Assembly: GCA_903842065.1 (NCBI GenBank)
Contig: CAIMKZ010000005.1
Location: 62,001-126,000, forward strand
Source: an uncultured Acidobacteriaceae bacterium
GTDB lineage: Bacteria > Acidobacteriota > Terriglobia > Terriglobales > Acidobacteriaceae
Direction: 5' to 3'
DNA: 64,000 nucleotides
A program made the position numbers and the translations under genes. Numbering within the stretch: the stretch's first letter is position 1; each line of letters opens with the position of its first letter. The notes under the pieces are model-generated. The model saw only the letters and a program-made list of their open reading frames with translations. It was not told the origin of the DNA and did no database searches. This document shows, one piece after another, positions 35,141-44,800 of the stretch.

Positions 35141-36064
35141 TTAGCCCAGATACTTCTCGTACCACCGGAAGATGTTCTTCCACCCATCCATGGCGGCCAC
35201 CGGGCGATAGCTCGCCTGGTCGTGCGCAAAGATCGAGTGTCCGGCATTCTCATAAACATGCACCTCGTGCACCTTGCCCAGCCGCGTCAACTCGGCGTCG
35301 ATCTTGGCGATGTGCTCGGGTGAGGGCCGCTTATCGTCCTGTCCGGAGATGGTCATGATCGGGCAGCTCATATCTTTCGATAGGTCGATTGGATCGATGG
35401 GAGCAGAGGCAGGCAATCCCTGGCTGCCCGCGCCCACGCCACCGGGATAGCATGCCACCGCGGCGTCGATCCCCTTCATCGTGCAGGCAGCCAGATAGAC
35501 CTGGCGGCCGCCCGAACAGTACCCGATGATGCCTACCTTGCCGTTCAGGTCGTGCATGGCGCGCAGTTGCTTGATGGCGGCTTCCACGTCGCCCATGGCG
35601 CTGGCGTCGGTAAGCCCGCCCGCCTCGCGCATGGCCGCCGCGTTGCCCTCGGGCGTAGCCTTGCCTCCGCGGTAGTGCAGGTTCGGACAGATGGCGTTGT
35701 AGCCGTGCTGGGCGAACTTGCGCGTGATCTCAATGCTGGCCTCGTCCCAGCCGGGCATATGATGGATGACCACTACGCCGGGGTACTTTCCGGGCGCGGT
35801 GGGCCGGGCCATGTAGGCGTCGATCATGTCGCCCTTGTAGCCGCGCATCTTGAGCGTCTCGCCCTCAATCGCCTTGTAGAACACCCGGCCTGCCGGAACC
35901 GTTGAAGACGGCGCCATCGGCGGACCGCCCTGTGGCGCCGCTGCCGGAGCCTGTTGCGCCTGCACCGCTGTTCCCAGCGCCAGCGCCCCAACCACTCCGG
36001 AAGTAGCTCCTGCAATGAACGCCCTGCGATTCATCGCCTGCTGAATTACCTCGTTTGGATCCAT
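35141..36064 (-). CDS. Tat-exported dienelactone hydrolase family protein
   Basis: A 307-residue alpha/beta hydrolase. The N terminus has a twin-arginine signal (MNRRAFIAGATSG, hydrophobic, ending VQAQ). Catalytic elements are the Cys nucleophile in GYCSGGRQ, Asp in GQDDKRPS and His in NAGHSIF, the Cys-Asp-His triad of dienelactone hydrolases, with VVVIHHMPGWDE at the oxyanion region. Family members hydrolyse lactones or esters; export suggests an extracytoplasmic substrate. It is the last gene of a three-gene minus-strand set, 46 bases after the radical SAM gene. Confidence 0.9.
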   Translation of the reverse strand: MDPNEVIQQAMNRRAFIAGATSGVVGALALGTAVQAQQAPAAAPQGGPPMAPSSTVPAGRVFYKAIEGETLKMRGYKGDMIDAYMARPTAPGKYPGVVVIHHMPGWDEASIEITRKFAQHGYNAICPNLHYRGGKATPEGNAAAMREAGGLTDASAMGDVEAAIKQLRAMHDLNGKVGIIGYCSGGRQVYLAACTMKGIDAAVACYPGGVGAGSQGLPASAPIDPIDLSKDMSCPIMTISGQDDKRPSPEHIAKIDAELTRLGKVHEVHVYENAGHSIFAHDQASYRPVAAMDGWKNIFRWYEKYLG

Positions 36065-36110
36065 GATTGCTCCCCCCTTTTAACCACAAATTAGATTAGT
36101 GCCTGCTCGG

Positions 36111-37373
36111 TCAGTTCGTCATGCAGCATTTTTTGAATTTACGGCCGCTGCCGCAGGGACAGGGATCGTTGCGCCCCGCCCTGGGCATCGCCCGCGCCTT
36201 CTCTTCCCTTAGATTGTCCATCAACTGCTCGGGCTGCTTGCCCGCCCAGGTCAGCTGGGCCATCCGCTGTGTATAAGGACGGCAGTGGTTGAAGAAAAGC
36301 CGATAACCCGCGCAAAGATAGTTCAGCCCCGGCTCACCCTCCGGCGTCTGGATGATGCGGTCCTTGGGGCAGCCCCCGTTGCACATCTCCAGCACCTCGC
36401 ACTCGCGGCAGTAGCGCGGAAGCTTCTCCTGCTTGGCCCGTCCGAATGCCTCCTGCGCCGGGCTGTCGATCATCTCGCCGAGCGGCGTCGAGAGAATATT
36501 GCCCAGCCGGTGCTCCGGCGTCACAAAGTGGTCGCACTGGTAGAAGTCGCCGTTGTGCTCGATCACCGGCACGTCGCCGCAGTGGTGGCGGAAGATGCAC
36601 AGCGAGTGGCGCAGCCCGAATGCCGGCCGGGCGGCTTCCTCGAATATCTGCACCATGATGCGGCCTATGTCGTGCCGCACCCATTCGTCGTAGATGGCGC
36701 TCAAAAACTCGCCAAACGCCGCGGACGGCACGCTGCGCTCGCCCACGCCGCCGGGCAGGTCAGGCCTCGGCTCCACCAGCGGAATAAAGCTCAGATACTG
36801 CGCCCCGATCTCCTTGAAGAAGCGGTACACATCGAGCGGATGCTTCACGTTTCCGGCATGAACCACGCAAAGCAGATCCACTGGAATTCCACGCCGCCGC
36901 AGCATCCGGTAGCTCTCTATCACCCTTCGATGCGTAGGCTCCTGGCCCTTGGTCACGCGGAAGGCATCGTGCAGATGCGCCGGCCCATCCACGCTCAAAC
37001 CTACGCCGAACTTCTCCGCCGCAAAGAAATCGCACCACTCATCGTTAAGCAGCACGCCGTTGGTCTGAATGCCGTTGGCGATGCGCTTGCCTGCCGGGCA
37101 GTGCTTTCGCTCCAGTTCCACAATCCGCCGGAAGTAATCGAGGCCCAGCAGCGTCGCCTCGCCGCCGTGCCACGAGAACAGCACTTCGTCGCCCGGAGCA
37201 ATCTCGATCTGCTGAACGATGTAGGACTCGAGCACTTCCTCCGACATCCGGAACGAGTTCGAGCCGGGATAGAGCTGCTCCTTCTTCAGGTAGTAGCAGT
37301 AGGCGCAGTCGAGATTGCACACCGCTCCTATCGGCTTAGCGAAGATCTGAAACTCGCGGGAAACCTTGGCCAT
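36111..37373 (-). CDS. Radical SAM/SPASM maturase, anaerobic sulfatase-maturating enzyme type, with SEC-C tail
   Basis: A 420-residue protein. The radical SAM cluster site is CNLDCAYC (Cys19, 23, 26) and FSWHGGEATLLG follows, as in anSMEs. C-terminal SPASM cysteines bind auxiliary clusters (CIFRHHCGDV, CRECEVLEMCNGGCPKDR). The last 20 residues are a SEC-C zinc motif (PCPCGSGRKFKKCC). anSMEs oxidise a Cys or Ser in a CxPxR/SxPxR site of sulfatases to formylglycine. No sulfatase lies in the window, so the target may be elsewhere or different. The ATG is four bases after the upstream hydrolase stop, so the two are coupled. Confidence 0.92.
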   Translation of the reverse strand: MAKVSREFQIFAKPIGAVCNLDCAYCYYLKKEQLYPGSNSFRMSEEVLESYIVQQIEIAPGDEVLFSWHGGEATLLGLDYFRRIVELERKHCPAGKRIANGIQTNGVLLNDEWCDFFAAEKFGVGLSVDGPAHLHDAFRVTKGQEPTHRRVIESYRMLRRRGIPVDLLCVVHAGNVKHPLDVYRFFKEIGAQYLSFIPLVEPRPDLPGGVGERSVPSAAFGEFLSAIYDEWVRHDIGRIMVQIFEEAARPAFGLRHSLCIFRHHCGDVPVIEHNGDFYQCDHFVTPEHRLGNILSTPLGEMIDSPAQEAFGRAKQEKLPRYCRECEVLEMCNGGCPKDRIIQTPEGEPGLNYLCAGYRLFFNHCRPYTQRMAQLTWAGKQPEQLMDNLREEKARAMPRAGRNDPCPCGSGRKFKKCCMTN

Positions 37374-37377
37374 CCGC

Positions 37378-38817
37378 TTACTTCCCCGGCGTGTAGGGTG
37401 TCTTGTTCACATGTTCGAAGAGCCAGTTGCGCACCACTGCATTCGAGTAGGTCGCATCCCAGCTCCAGTGCTGATTCACGCCCAGCGTGCCCGGGATGTA
37501 GATCGTCACCAGATGCGTTGCGCCCTCGGCCTTGGCCCGCGTAAGTTGCGCCTCAGCCATCCTGCTCGCCTTCTCGCCGCGCAAAAATCCATTCCACATC
37601 TGCTCGCCTTCTTTGCCGTACGCGATGTCGATGTGGAAGCCGTTCTGGTTCGCCCACTCCGCGGTGTCGCGCAGCCGCTCGCCCTTGTAGCGATTGTCGG
37701 CCGGTCCAAGTGCGCCCAGTCCGGTTGGATCCTTCAAGCCGGCGAAGAACCACCCGGGGAGTATCTTCAGCGTCTGGGAAAACTTCTCCCGGGAAACCTT
37801 CTCGTCCTTGTACGCGGCATCGGTATCGTAGGATGTGCTGATCTGCGCGGCAAACAGCCTGGGGTTGCCCAGGATCGTGCTCCACATCGGCATGCTTCCG
37901 CCGGCAAGTGACACTGCATAGATCCGCGAGGCATCCACGTTGTAGTCCGCAAGAATCTTCTCAACCACCTTCACGTAGTTCTGCTGCATCTCGCTTTCGG
38001 CGAAGTTCATCAGGCTCCACTTCGGGTCGGCAGCCCCGCCTACCGTCACCACAAACGCCGGATGCGCCGCCTGCGAGCCCTCATCGCTCCAGTAGAGCGC
38101 ATCGTGATGAGAGAACAGCGCGCCGCGATACTTGCCCGTCCAGTCCGCGTAGTTGAAATCCATCGATGGAAAATGCACTACCAGCGGCAGATTCTTCGCC
38201 CCCTGCTTCTTTGCCTCATAGCCCTTCGGAATAAACAGGTGGTAGTAGAGCATGTGTCCGGTGGCTTCGTTCTTGTAAGTGAACGTGGTGTAGTCGTCGA
38301 TCCCAACCGCGATCTCGGTCCGCGTGCTCACCGATACCGGCTCAATCACCTTGCCCGAGCGCGTCGTAATCGGAGCCGTCTGGGTGACGATATATCCTGA
38401 CAAACGCGGCCGGTTCTTGGTGACCGGATTGAACGTCACCTGGCTGCGGTACGTGTTGGCATCGGGATTCTGCACGCCGAAATTTAGAAAGACATACTTG
38501 CCGCAGGCCGCGACATCGTCCTTCTTTCCGCTGTTGTTCACATAAGCGCGCACAACCAAACGGTCGGCAAAAACATGGAACTTCAACTGGCTCGAATCGG
38601 TCGATTGCGTCGCAATATTCTGCGTCAGTTCCTCGGCCGCAATCTCATCCGTGTATTCGAGACGCACCGCGGTCACGGTCTCGCCCCACATCAGTACCTC
38701 GGTCACCAGGCTCGCCTCTTTGAGCGTGGGACCGGTTGGATCGGCAGCAAGCGCTGCCTGGGAAAACGCAAATACCGTCAACGCAAATGACAAGACGCCG
38801 AGAACTGTCTTCCGCAC
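37378..38817 (-). CDS. Secreted alpha/beta-hydrolase-like protein with altered nucleophile elbow
   Basis: A 479-residue exported protein. I use GTG 38817, seven bases after AGGAGG, because it begins a signal peptide (MRKTVLGVLSFALTVFAF, cleavage AALA). An N-terminal beta domain of about 200 residues precedes a PHB-depolymerase/S9-like alpha/beta-hydrolase domain (HLFIPKGYE, LPLVVHFPSM). The acid and His regions look intact (GLKDPTGLG; NQHWSWDATY), but the elbow reads YAVSLAGGSMPMW where GxSxGG is expected, putting Ala at the Ser position by my alignment. It is either a pseudo-hydrolase or uses another residue. It has no CxPxR/SxPxR motif although it is coupled to a sulfatase-maturase-like gene. 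Confidence 0.8.
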   Translation of the reverse strand: MRKTVLGVLSFALTVFAFSQAALAADPTGPTLKEASLVTEVLMWGETVTAVRLEYTDEIAAEELTQNIATQSTDSSQLKFHVFADRLVVRAYVNNSGKKDDVAACGKYVFLNFGVQNPDANTYRSQVTFNPVTKNRPRLSGYIVTQTAPITTRSGKVIEPVSVSTRTEIAVGIDDYTTFTYKNEATGHMLYYHLFIPKGYEAKKQGAKNLPLVVHFPSMDFNYADWTGKYRGALFSHHDALYWSDEGSQAAHPAFVVTVGGAADPKWSLMNFAESEMQQNYVKVVEKILADYNVDASRIYAVSLAGGSMPMWSTILGNPRLFAAQISTSYDTDAAYKDEKVSREKFSQTLKILPGWFFAGLKDPTGLGALGPADNRYKGERLRDTAEWANQNGFHIDIAYGKEGEQMWNGFLRGEKASRMAEAQLTRAKAEGATHLVTIYIPGTLGVNQHWSWDATYSNAVVRNWLFEHVNKTPYTPGK

Positions 38818-38974
38818 AGATATGCCTCCTGAAGGAATTGCAACATAGGGGTAGACCGGAAAGCCCGTTGGTCCGTCCGGCTTCGGACACGACGATTCTA
38901 TATCGTACGGCCTGCTTCTTTCTTTCGCAGTATAAGTCCTGCCTTGCAGCAGCCTGCATCGGCCCAATAAAATT

Positions 38975-39019
38975 CGCCTCCATCGCTCCACCCGCATATG
39001 CGGAAGAGCGATGAAGGCG
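38975..39019 (-). terminator. Stem-loop terminator of the lactonase gene
   Basis: CGCCTCCATCGCTC pairs with GAGCGATGAAGGCG with one mismatch, 29 bases past the lactonase stop. On the minus strand it is followed by AATTTTATT. Confidence 0.7.
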
Positions 39020-39048
39020 ATAGGTTGCGTTGAAGTTGTTAGTGCCGG

Positions 39049-40233
39049 TTACAGCTCAGCGAACTGAATGTAAACCGGGTTCTGAACGGGAAGCTCGGCC
39101 ACCTGGGTCAGCTCTCCGGTCTCGGGATTGACTGCGAAGTTGCGCAGCACGTCCGCCGGGCGGTCCGGAACCATCAGGAATGCGCCGTCGGGCGAGAGCG
39201 TCATGCAACGCGTCGCGTTCGCCGGATCGTTGGGGCACTTGCTGACCTCAACTTTGCCGCATTTCTTCAGCTTGCCGTCCGCTGCGATGCTGAACCAGAC
39301 AACGGTGTCTTCGCCGCGGTTGTTCATGTACACGAACTTGCCGTTCGGGAGGATCTGCAGGGTCGCGCACTCGTTGCGGCCCGTGAAGCCCGAAAGGGTA
39401 GACTGCTTGTCGATGAACTTCAGCACGCCGGATTCGGTGCAGAAGTCGAACGACCAGAGTTCGGAAGAGAACTCGCAGGTCATGAACATGCGTCCCTTGT
39501 TGTCGAACGCGGCGTGGCGCGGGCCGGTGCCCAGCGGGCACTGGTAAACAGACGCCAGTACCAGCTTGGGGCCACCGAGTCGGTAGACATAGATCCGCTC
39601 GCCGGCCTTTTCGCAGACGATCAGGAACTTGCCGGTCGGATCGACGACAACGATGTGCGAGTGCGGGCTGGCCTGAGCATGCCCGCCGCCCTGCGGCGAG
39701 CTGTTTGGGTCGTTGCCGTGGCTCTGAAGCCGGTCAACGTCAGTGGCCTCGCCGATGGTGCCGTCCGCGTTCAGCGGGTACTGCACAACCGTCGAGTCGT
39801 CGTAGACGAACGTGTTGACCCACTTGCCGTCCTCGGTCTCGACCACTTTGATAACGTGCTCGAAGAATCCGTGGTTGGCAGTGAAGAGGTACTTCTCTTC
39901 CGGTCCGACGCAAACGCTGGCGGGGTTGGCGCCGATGGCGTACTGCTTGTTCAGCAGGGTCAGCGCGCCGGTCTTCTTGTCCACGCGGAACGACGAGATG
40001 GTCGAGGCCGGCTTTTTGGGGCCGCGTCCGTCAGTCTTGCGCTCGTCCACCGAGTAGAGTGTGCCCGACTTGGGCGCGTAGGCCAGAAAGCCCGCGCGCT
40101 TCGGGAAGTCCACCGAACCACCTTCAAGAGGCGTGATCTGCTTGCCGTCCTTGCTTACTTCAAAGACCGAGATCCCGCCGCCGGAAAAGTCGCCGATGTG
40201 GTTGCGTCCTACATATGCAATCAACTTGCTCAT
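39049..40233 (-). CDS. Lactonase family seven-bladed beta-propeller (6-phosphogluconolactonase-like)
   Basis: A 394-residue protein without a signal peptide, in contrast to the propellers at 52-57 kb. Blade repeats include NPASVCVGPEEKYLFTANHG, SPHSHIVVVDPTGKFLIVCEKAG, GPRHAAFDNKGRMFMTCEFSS and ATLQILPNGKFVYMNNRGED. The HSHIVVVDPTGKFL region is characteristic of the YbhE/Pgl-type lactonase family (PF10282). It may open a sugar or other lactone in the cytoplasm. The stop of the NicX-like gene lies 25 bases upstream on the same strand, so these two are probably co-transcribed. Confidence 0.88.
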   Translation of the reverse strand: MSKLIAYVGRNHIGDFSGGGISVFEVSKDGKQITPLEGGSVDFPKRAGFLAYAPKSGTLYSVDERKTDGRGPKKPASTISSFRVDKKTGALTLLNKQYAIGANPASVCVGPEEKYLFTANHGFFEHVIKVVETEDGKWVNTFVYDDSTVVQYPLNADGTIGEATDVDRLQSHGNDPNSSPQGGGHAQASPHSHIVVVDPTGKFLIVCEKAGERIYVYRLGGPKLVLASVYQCPLGTGPRHAAFDNKGRMFMTCEFSSELWSFDFCTESGVLKFIDKQSTLSGFTGRNECATLQILPNGKFVYMNNRGEDTVVWFSIAADGKLKKCGKVEVSKCPNDPANATRCMTLSPDGAFLMVPDRPADVLRNFAVNPETGELTQVAELPVQNPVYIQFAEL

Positions 40234-40258
40234 ATCAATTTCTCCTGTCGGCTTTCCG

Positions 40259-41413
40259 TTACTTCACGCGCGTCGGGATTCCGGGCAGACCGGGGTACTT
40301 GGCGGCAACTTCGGCCAGGCGAGGATCGTCCAGCACGCACTGCCAGCCGTTCTCGAACACCAGCTTGTCATTCACCGTCATCGTCTGGTTGCGGATGTCG
40401 CCGGTAATGTGCGGATAGTAGTTGTAATCCGCGTTGCCGGGCGCCGAGCCGATGTGCCAGTGCAGGTTCGATGTGTGCGAGTGGTCGACGAGGCGGCGAT
40501 AGTCCGCGTTCGGGCACTCTGTTTCGTTGACGCTGGCGTTCGGATGGATTCCGAAGTGGAAGGTATCGAACTTCCAGATGCCGTCGCCCACCTTGGTCTC
40601 CAGAACCTTGAGGTAGTTCTCCAGCTTCTTGGATTCGATGCCGCCTGAGATCTTCGCCATCCGGCTGTCTTTCACGTCTATGCGGATCGGCGTCTCCCAC
40701 GACGAGTTGATGCCGATGTAGTGCGACCACCAGGGCAGCATGGCGTTGAAGTAGAACACGCCGTTGACGTCCTTGCAGTTGACGGGAGGATGCACCCACT
40801 CCGGATACGGAATGTAGGGGCTGGCATCGCGGCGGAAGGAGTTATAGGGCATTCCGGGGATGCCGGGGCGTTGCACCGGATCGAGTGTGAAGCCTTCAAG
40901 ATCCGTGCCGTTCGGGTCGGTCATCTTGAACTTGGCCATATGCGTCATGAACGGATTGGAGCTGAGGTGGCGAAGCATGATGACCAGTTCGTGCGGCGTC
41001 TGCGCCCACTTGCTCATCAACAGGTTCGCGGTCACCGGGAACAGGCGGATGTACCAGGTCTTGCAGACCGGCAGGAAGGTGCGGAACTCGGCAACTTCCT
41101 CGACCACGAGGTCGTTCGAGAGGTTGACGAAGATATCGGCGTTGGTGATGGCGCCCTTGACCACGGGCGGGAACCGCCACGCGTGCTCCTTGGCCTGCTC
41201 GTCGGCCCAGAGGACCGTTACGCGCGCGCCACGCGAGGCAAACGCGGTCTTGACCCACGACACAGCCACCGGATCGCACCAGTTATCGCTGCCATAGACG
41301 CCATCTTCGTGCGCCAGAATGACTACTTCCTGCCCAGGCTTGACTTGAGCGCAGTGGTCCACAAGCTGCGTCAGCGAGTTCCATGCTGATAAGGGAATTC
41401 CTAAACTACTCAT
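40259..41413 (-). CDS. M29 aminopeptidase / 2,5-dihydroxypyridine dioxygenase (NicX)-like metalloprotein
   Basis: A 384-residue protein related by eye to the aminopeptidase T/NicX superfamily. The C-terminal half has the family pattern IDVKDSRMAKISGGIESKKL, then TFHFGIHPNAS, LHWHIGSAPG and a PHITGD segment before a short end strand. Two His positions match the iron ligands of NicX, but the HxD pair reads HIT, so the Asp ligand may be lost or shifted. The ATG at 41413 follows GGGAGG; an upstream extension to 41602 lacks protein-like features. Downstream on the same strand is a lactonase, upstream a CRP-like site. A catabolic ring-cleavage or hydrolytic role is inferred. Confidence 0.7.
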   Translation of the reverse strand: MSSLGIPLSAWNSLTQLVDHCAQVKPGQEVVILAHEDGVYGSDNWCDPVAVSWVKTAFASRGARVTVLWADEQAKEHAWRFPPVVKGAITNADIFVNLSNDLVVEEVAEFRTFLPVCKTWYIRLFPVTANLLMSKWAQTPHELVIMLRHLSSNPFMTHMAKFKMTDPNGTDLEGFTLDPVQRPGIPGMPYNSFRRDASPYIPYPEWVHPPVNCKDVNGVFYFNAMLPWWSHYIGINSSWETPIRIDVKDSRMAKISGGIESKKLENYLKVLETKVGDGIWKFDTFHFGIHPNASVNETECPNADYRRLVDHSHTSNLHWHIGSAPGNADYNYYPHITGDIRNQTMTVNDKLVFENGWQCVLDDPRLAEVAAKYPGLPGIPTRVK

Positions 41414-41679
41414 GTTGTAAATCCTCCCGAAGGTATGGTCTGCCCGCTCCATCGAGATGCAAGAGGCGCGAGCATTGAATTGATCATCCTTGACTTTCCC
41501 TGCGGAGGCTCCCGACCATCGCGGAATATGCGCGAGGATCGATGCGGGCGCCGCGTCTCTGAATCGACCTGCCTCCAAGGTGAAGGCCAGGGTTCTGGAC
41601 ACGCTGGGTGTACGGGAATCTCGTCGCCTGACGAGCCTTCCCGCACTACTACATTAAAGTTATCAGGCAACCCCGTCGG

Positions 41680-41695
41680 TGTGACATCTGTCACA
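41680..41695. promoter_or_regulatory. Perfect CRP/FNR-family binding-site consensus
   Basis: TGTGA-CATCTG-TCACA is an exact TGTGA-N6-TCACA palindrome; on the minus strand it is preceded by AAA, as in the E. coli CRP consensus. It lies 267 bases upstream of the ATG at 41413, in a 440-base gap (41414-41853) that otherwise holds only the TonB receptor's terminator. Confidence 0.6.
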
Positions 41696-41800
41696 TTTCG
41701 CCGTGTCCTGCGGCAGAGATGCAACACCCCGGCTGAGTACCCAAGCCGCTCACAAACTTCGAGTCGAATACTCTTTAGACGCTTGCGGAACGGAAAATGA

Positions 41801-41828
41801 AGCGGCTCTTTCCGAGGAAAGAGCCGCT
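41801..41828 (-). terminator. Terminator of the TonB receptor gene
   Basis: AGCGGCTCTTTCC pairs perfectly with GGAAAGAGCCGCT around a two-base gap (the real loop will be larger). On the minus strand TTCATTTTCC follows. Confidence 0.85.
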
Positions 41829-41853
41829 CTTCATGCTTCGTTGTTGTTTCGGA

Positions 41854-44800
41854 TTAGAAGAGCACCTTCAACGCAAACTGAATCTGCCTCGGCGGCGCCT
41901 GAGGAATCGTCGAACTGATCACGCCAAACTGCGGATCGCCCAACCCATTGTCCGGCGGGTTGAAGCTCGGCGTATTCGATACGTTGAACGCCTCGGCGCG
42001 GAACTGAAGCTTCAATTCGTCCCTGAGCGTAAAGGCCTTGAGCAGAGAGAGGTTGAAAGATGTGTCGTTGGGAGCCGTGATCTGATTTTTTCTTTCGTTG
42101 CCAAGCGTACCCGCTGCCTGCACCGCAAAAGCCGCCGTGTTGAGGTACATCGCGGGAGTCGCATTGGCTGCCTTGGCTTTACCAATGATGTTGGGACGGC
42201 TCATCAGGTTGGTGAACCCGTCATACGTTGCACCGGGGTCCGGAGCATTCTGGGTGTTCTGAACCGTGAAGGGCAGACCCGTCTGGTAGAAGTAGAGCGC
42301 GTTGGTTGACCAGCCTTTGGCCAGCAGGCCCGCGGCACCGGTCAGCTTGTTTCCGAAGGGAAGTGCGTAGCTGACAGTGAACGCGAAGCGTTGCCGGACG
42401 TCCATCTCGGAGTTGCCGTAGTCGTACACCTGCCAGCTCTTCCCGATCGTGTAGTTCGTAGAGCCGGGGATGTTGATATGGCATGCGCCGACACAGGAGA
42501 AGCGGTCGGGGTTGGGAATGTTGCCCGGGCTCTCGCCGTTGGAACTGATGTTGGCCAGAGCGTGCGCCCAGGTGTAGTTGGCGTTGGCCGAAAGGCCCTT
42601 CGTCAGGCGCCTCTCCAGGGTTACTTGCAGCGCGTTGTAGTTGGAAACGCCTGCGCTCACGCCCGTGGAGATGACCGTGTTGGGCAGGCTCGGGATAGGA
42701 GTGGGTGCGCCCGGAGTAACGATATTCCCATGCGCATCCTCAACCGGCCCGTAAGGCGCCTGATTCAGGTTGGGGTAACCAACCAGGTGGCGTCCCATAT
42801 TTCCCACGTAGCCGATGCCGGCCACGTTACCGTGGAAGTCCTTCTGCACCTGGAGGCTGTACTGCATGATGTACGTCGGCTTGAAGTTGAAGTCCATCGC
42901 GTAGAACAGCTTGTCGGCGTAGTTGGCCCGGTTGGTAGCCTGCGTCATGTCAATTACCGGCGCCGGCATGGAGCCAAGAGCATAGTTCAATCCGTAGGCC
43001 TTGCCTGCATAGGCCGCAAGCGCGGTATATTCGCAGGGCCGCAGATTGGCTGTGTTCGCAAACCCGCACATAAACGACGATGCGTACGGCGCATTCTTGA
43101 GGAACGACTGGAGCGTAAAGTTGCCCGGGAAGTAGCTCATGCCAAAGCCGCCCCGGACCACCAGTCCCCGCCCCATGTCGACCGCGAAACCGACACGCGG
43201 CGCAACGTCACCATACTCGGGTTTCACGCCGGCGGTCGCATTCGATTGATTATCCCCGGGAAGCGACGGACCGACCAACAGCAGTTTGTTGAAGTCAAAG
43301 TTCGTGATCGCATCGTTGGCAGACGTGTAAGGAGTGAACAAGTCGTAGCGTATACCCAGATTCAGCGTGATTCTGTGGGTGATACGCCAATCATCCTGGA
43401 TATATACCGAGGGCTCCCAGGTACGGAACTTGGCCGCCACAAGGCTGGTCTGCCGGAACATGGAATCTGCCTGCCCCAGAACCAGATCTTCCAGTGGACC
43501 GGCGTGCGCATACGCGCCGTCACCCTGGAAGCCGTTGTAGAAGCTGCTCAGAATGACTCCTGCAGAGGCGCCCACCATGAAGCCGGCGCCGCGCGGGAAG
43601 ATGCTCTGATCGTTCATCGCCTGGCGCTGAATAATCCCGGCGCCAATCTTGATGATGTGGTTTACCGGCGAATAGACCACGTCGGCCATGTACTGGTAGT
43701 TGTTGTCGGACTCGTACTCGGGCTGGAAGGCGGTGTCGCCCAGACCCGTAAACGCACCCAGAATGAATGAGGGCAGACCATTGGTCTGTGGCATTCCGGT
43801 CACGTTCACGCCGCTGTAACCCATCGCCGTTGCCGGTGAAAGCCCGTCGTTGGCTGTTAGCGAGGCGACGTAGTTGCGCATGAACCCGAACTTCACTTCG
43901 CCCATCAGGTTAGGCTGGAAGATGTGGGTCAACGTCACGCCCAGCTGCATCTGCCGCTCGTGCGATTTGCCGGCAAATTCGGCGTTCGCCGAGCCAAAAG
44001 TGCCTGCTCCGGGCTGAACCCCGCTCACACTGCCAATCGTCACCGTCGGGAAGGTTCCGGGAAGGAACGTATTCACGTTGTTGAACGAGTAGCGGCTATA
44101 GAACGTGCTCTTCTCGCTGACGTGATGGTCGATCCGGAAGTCCAGTAACTCGGTGTTTTGAGTCATGCTCGGCGTGTTCACGTAGTTATTGAAGAAATGC
44201 GATGAAGGGTTATTCGGCGCGGGATACATCTTGAAGTACTGCATGCCGATCTGCGAGGCGGAGCCCATGGCCGCCAACACACCTACAGGAACTTTATAAT
44301 CCGCCGCAGGGTACGCGAATCCATCGATCGCCATCTGATCGGTAAAGTCGCAACCGGTCGCCAGGCTGCAGTTTGCCTGATCGAAGGCTGTGGGCACGGT
44401 GGAGATGAGCGTTTCCCCGTTCACCTGACGGAACCCTTCATAGTCGGCGAAGAAGAAGGTCTTGTCCTTCTTGATCGGTCCGCCGATCGAGCCGCCATAT
44501 TGATTCTGGCGCAGCTTCGTCTTTTTGCCCGGCAGCGCGAAGTAGTTGCTGGCATCGAAGATGTCGTTGCGGAAGTACTCGTACACCGAGCCGTGGACGT
44601 TGTTGGTGCCGGACTTGGTGATGATATCCACCACGCCGCCGGCCGAACGGCCCACTTCTGCCGTGTACAGCCCGGTCTCGACCTTGACTTCCTGAATGGC
44701 ATCGGGCGAGGGACGCACGCCGATGACGCCGATCAGGCGGTCGTTATTGTCAAAGCCGTCTATCAGGTTGTTGTTTGCCTGGTCGGTCTGGCCGTTGGCC

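Noticed and set aside
41414-41602. N-terminal extension of the NicX-like protein
   Set aside because: No signal, domain or ribosome site; the GGGAGG before ATG 41413 marks the likely start.
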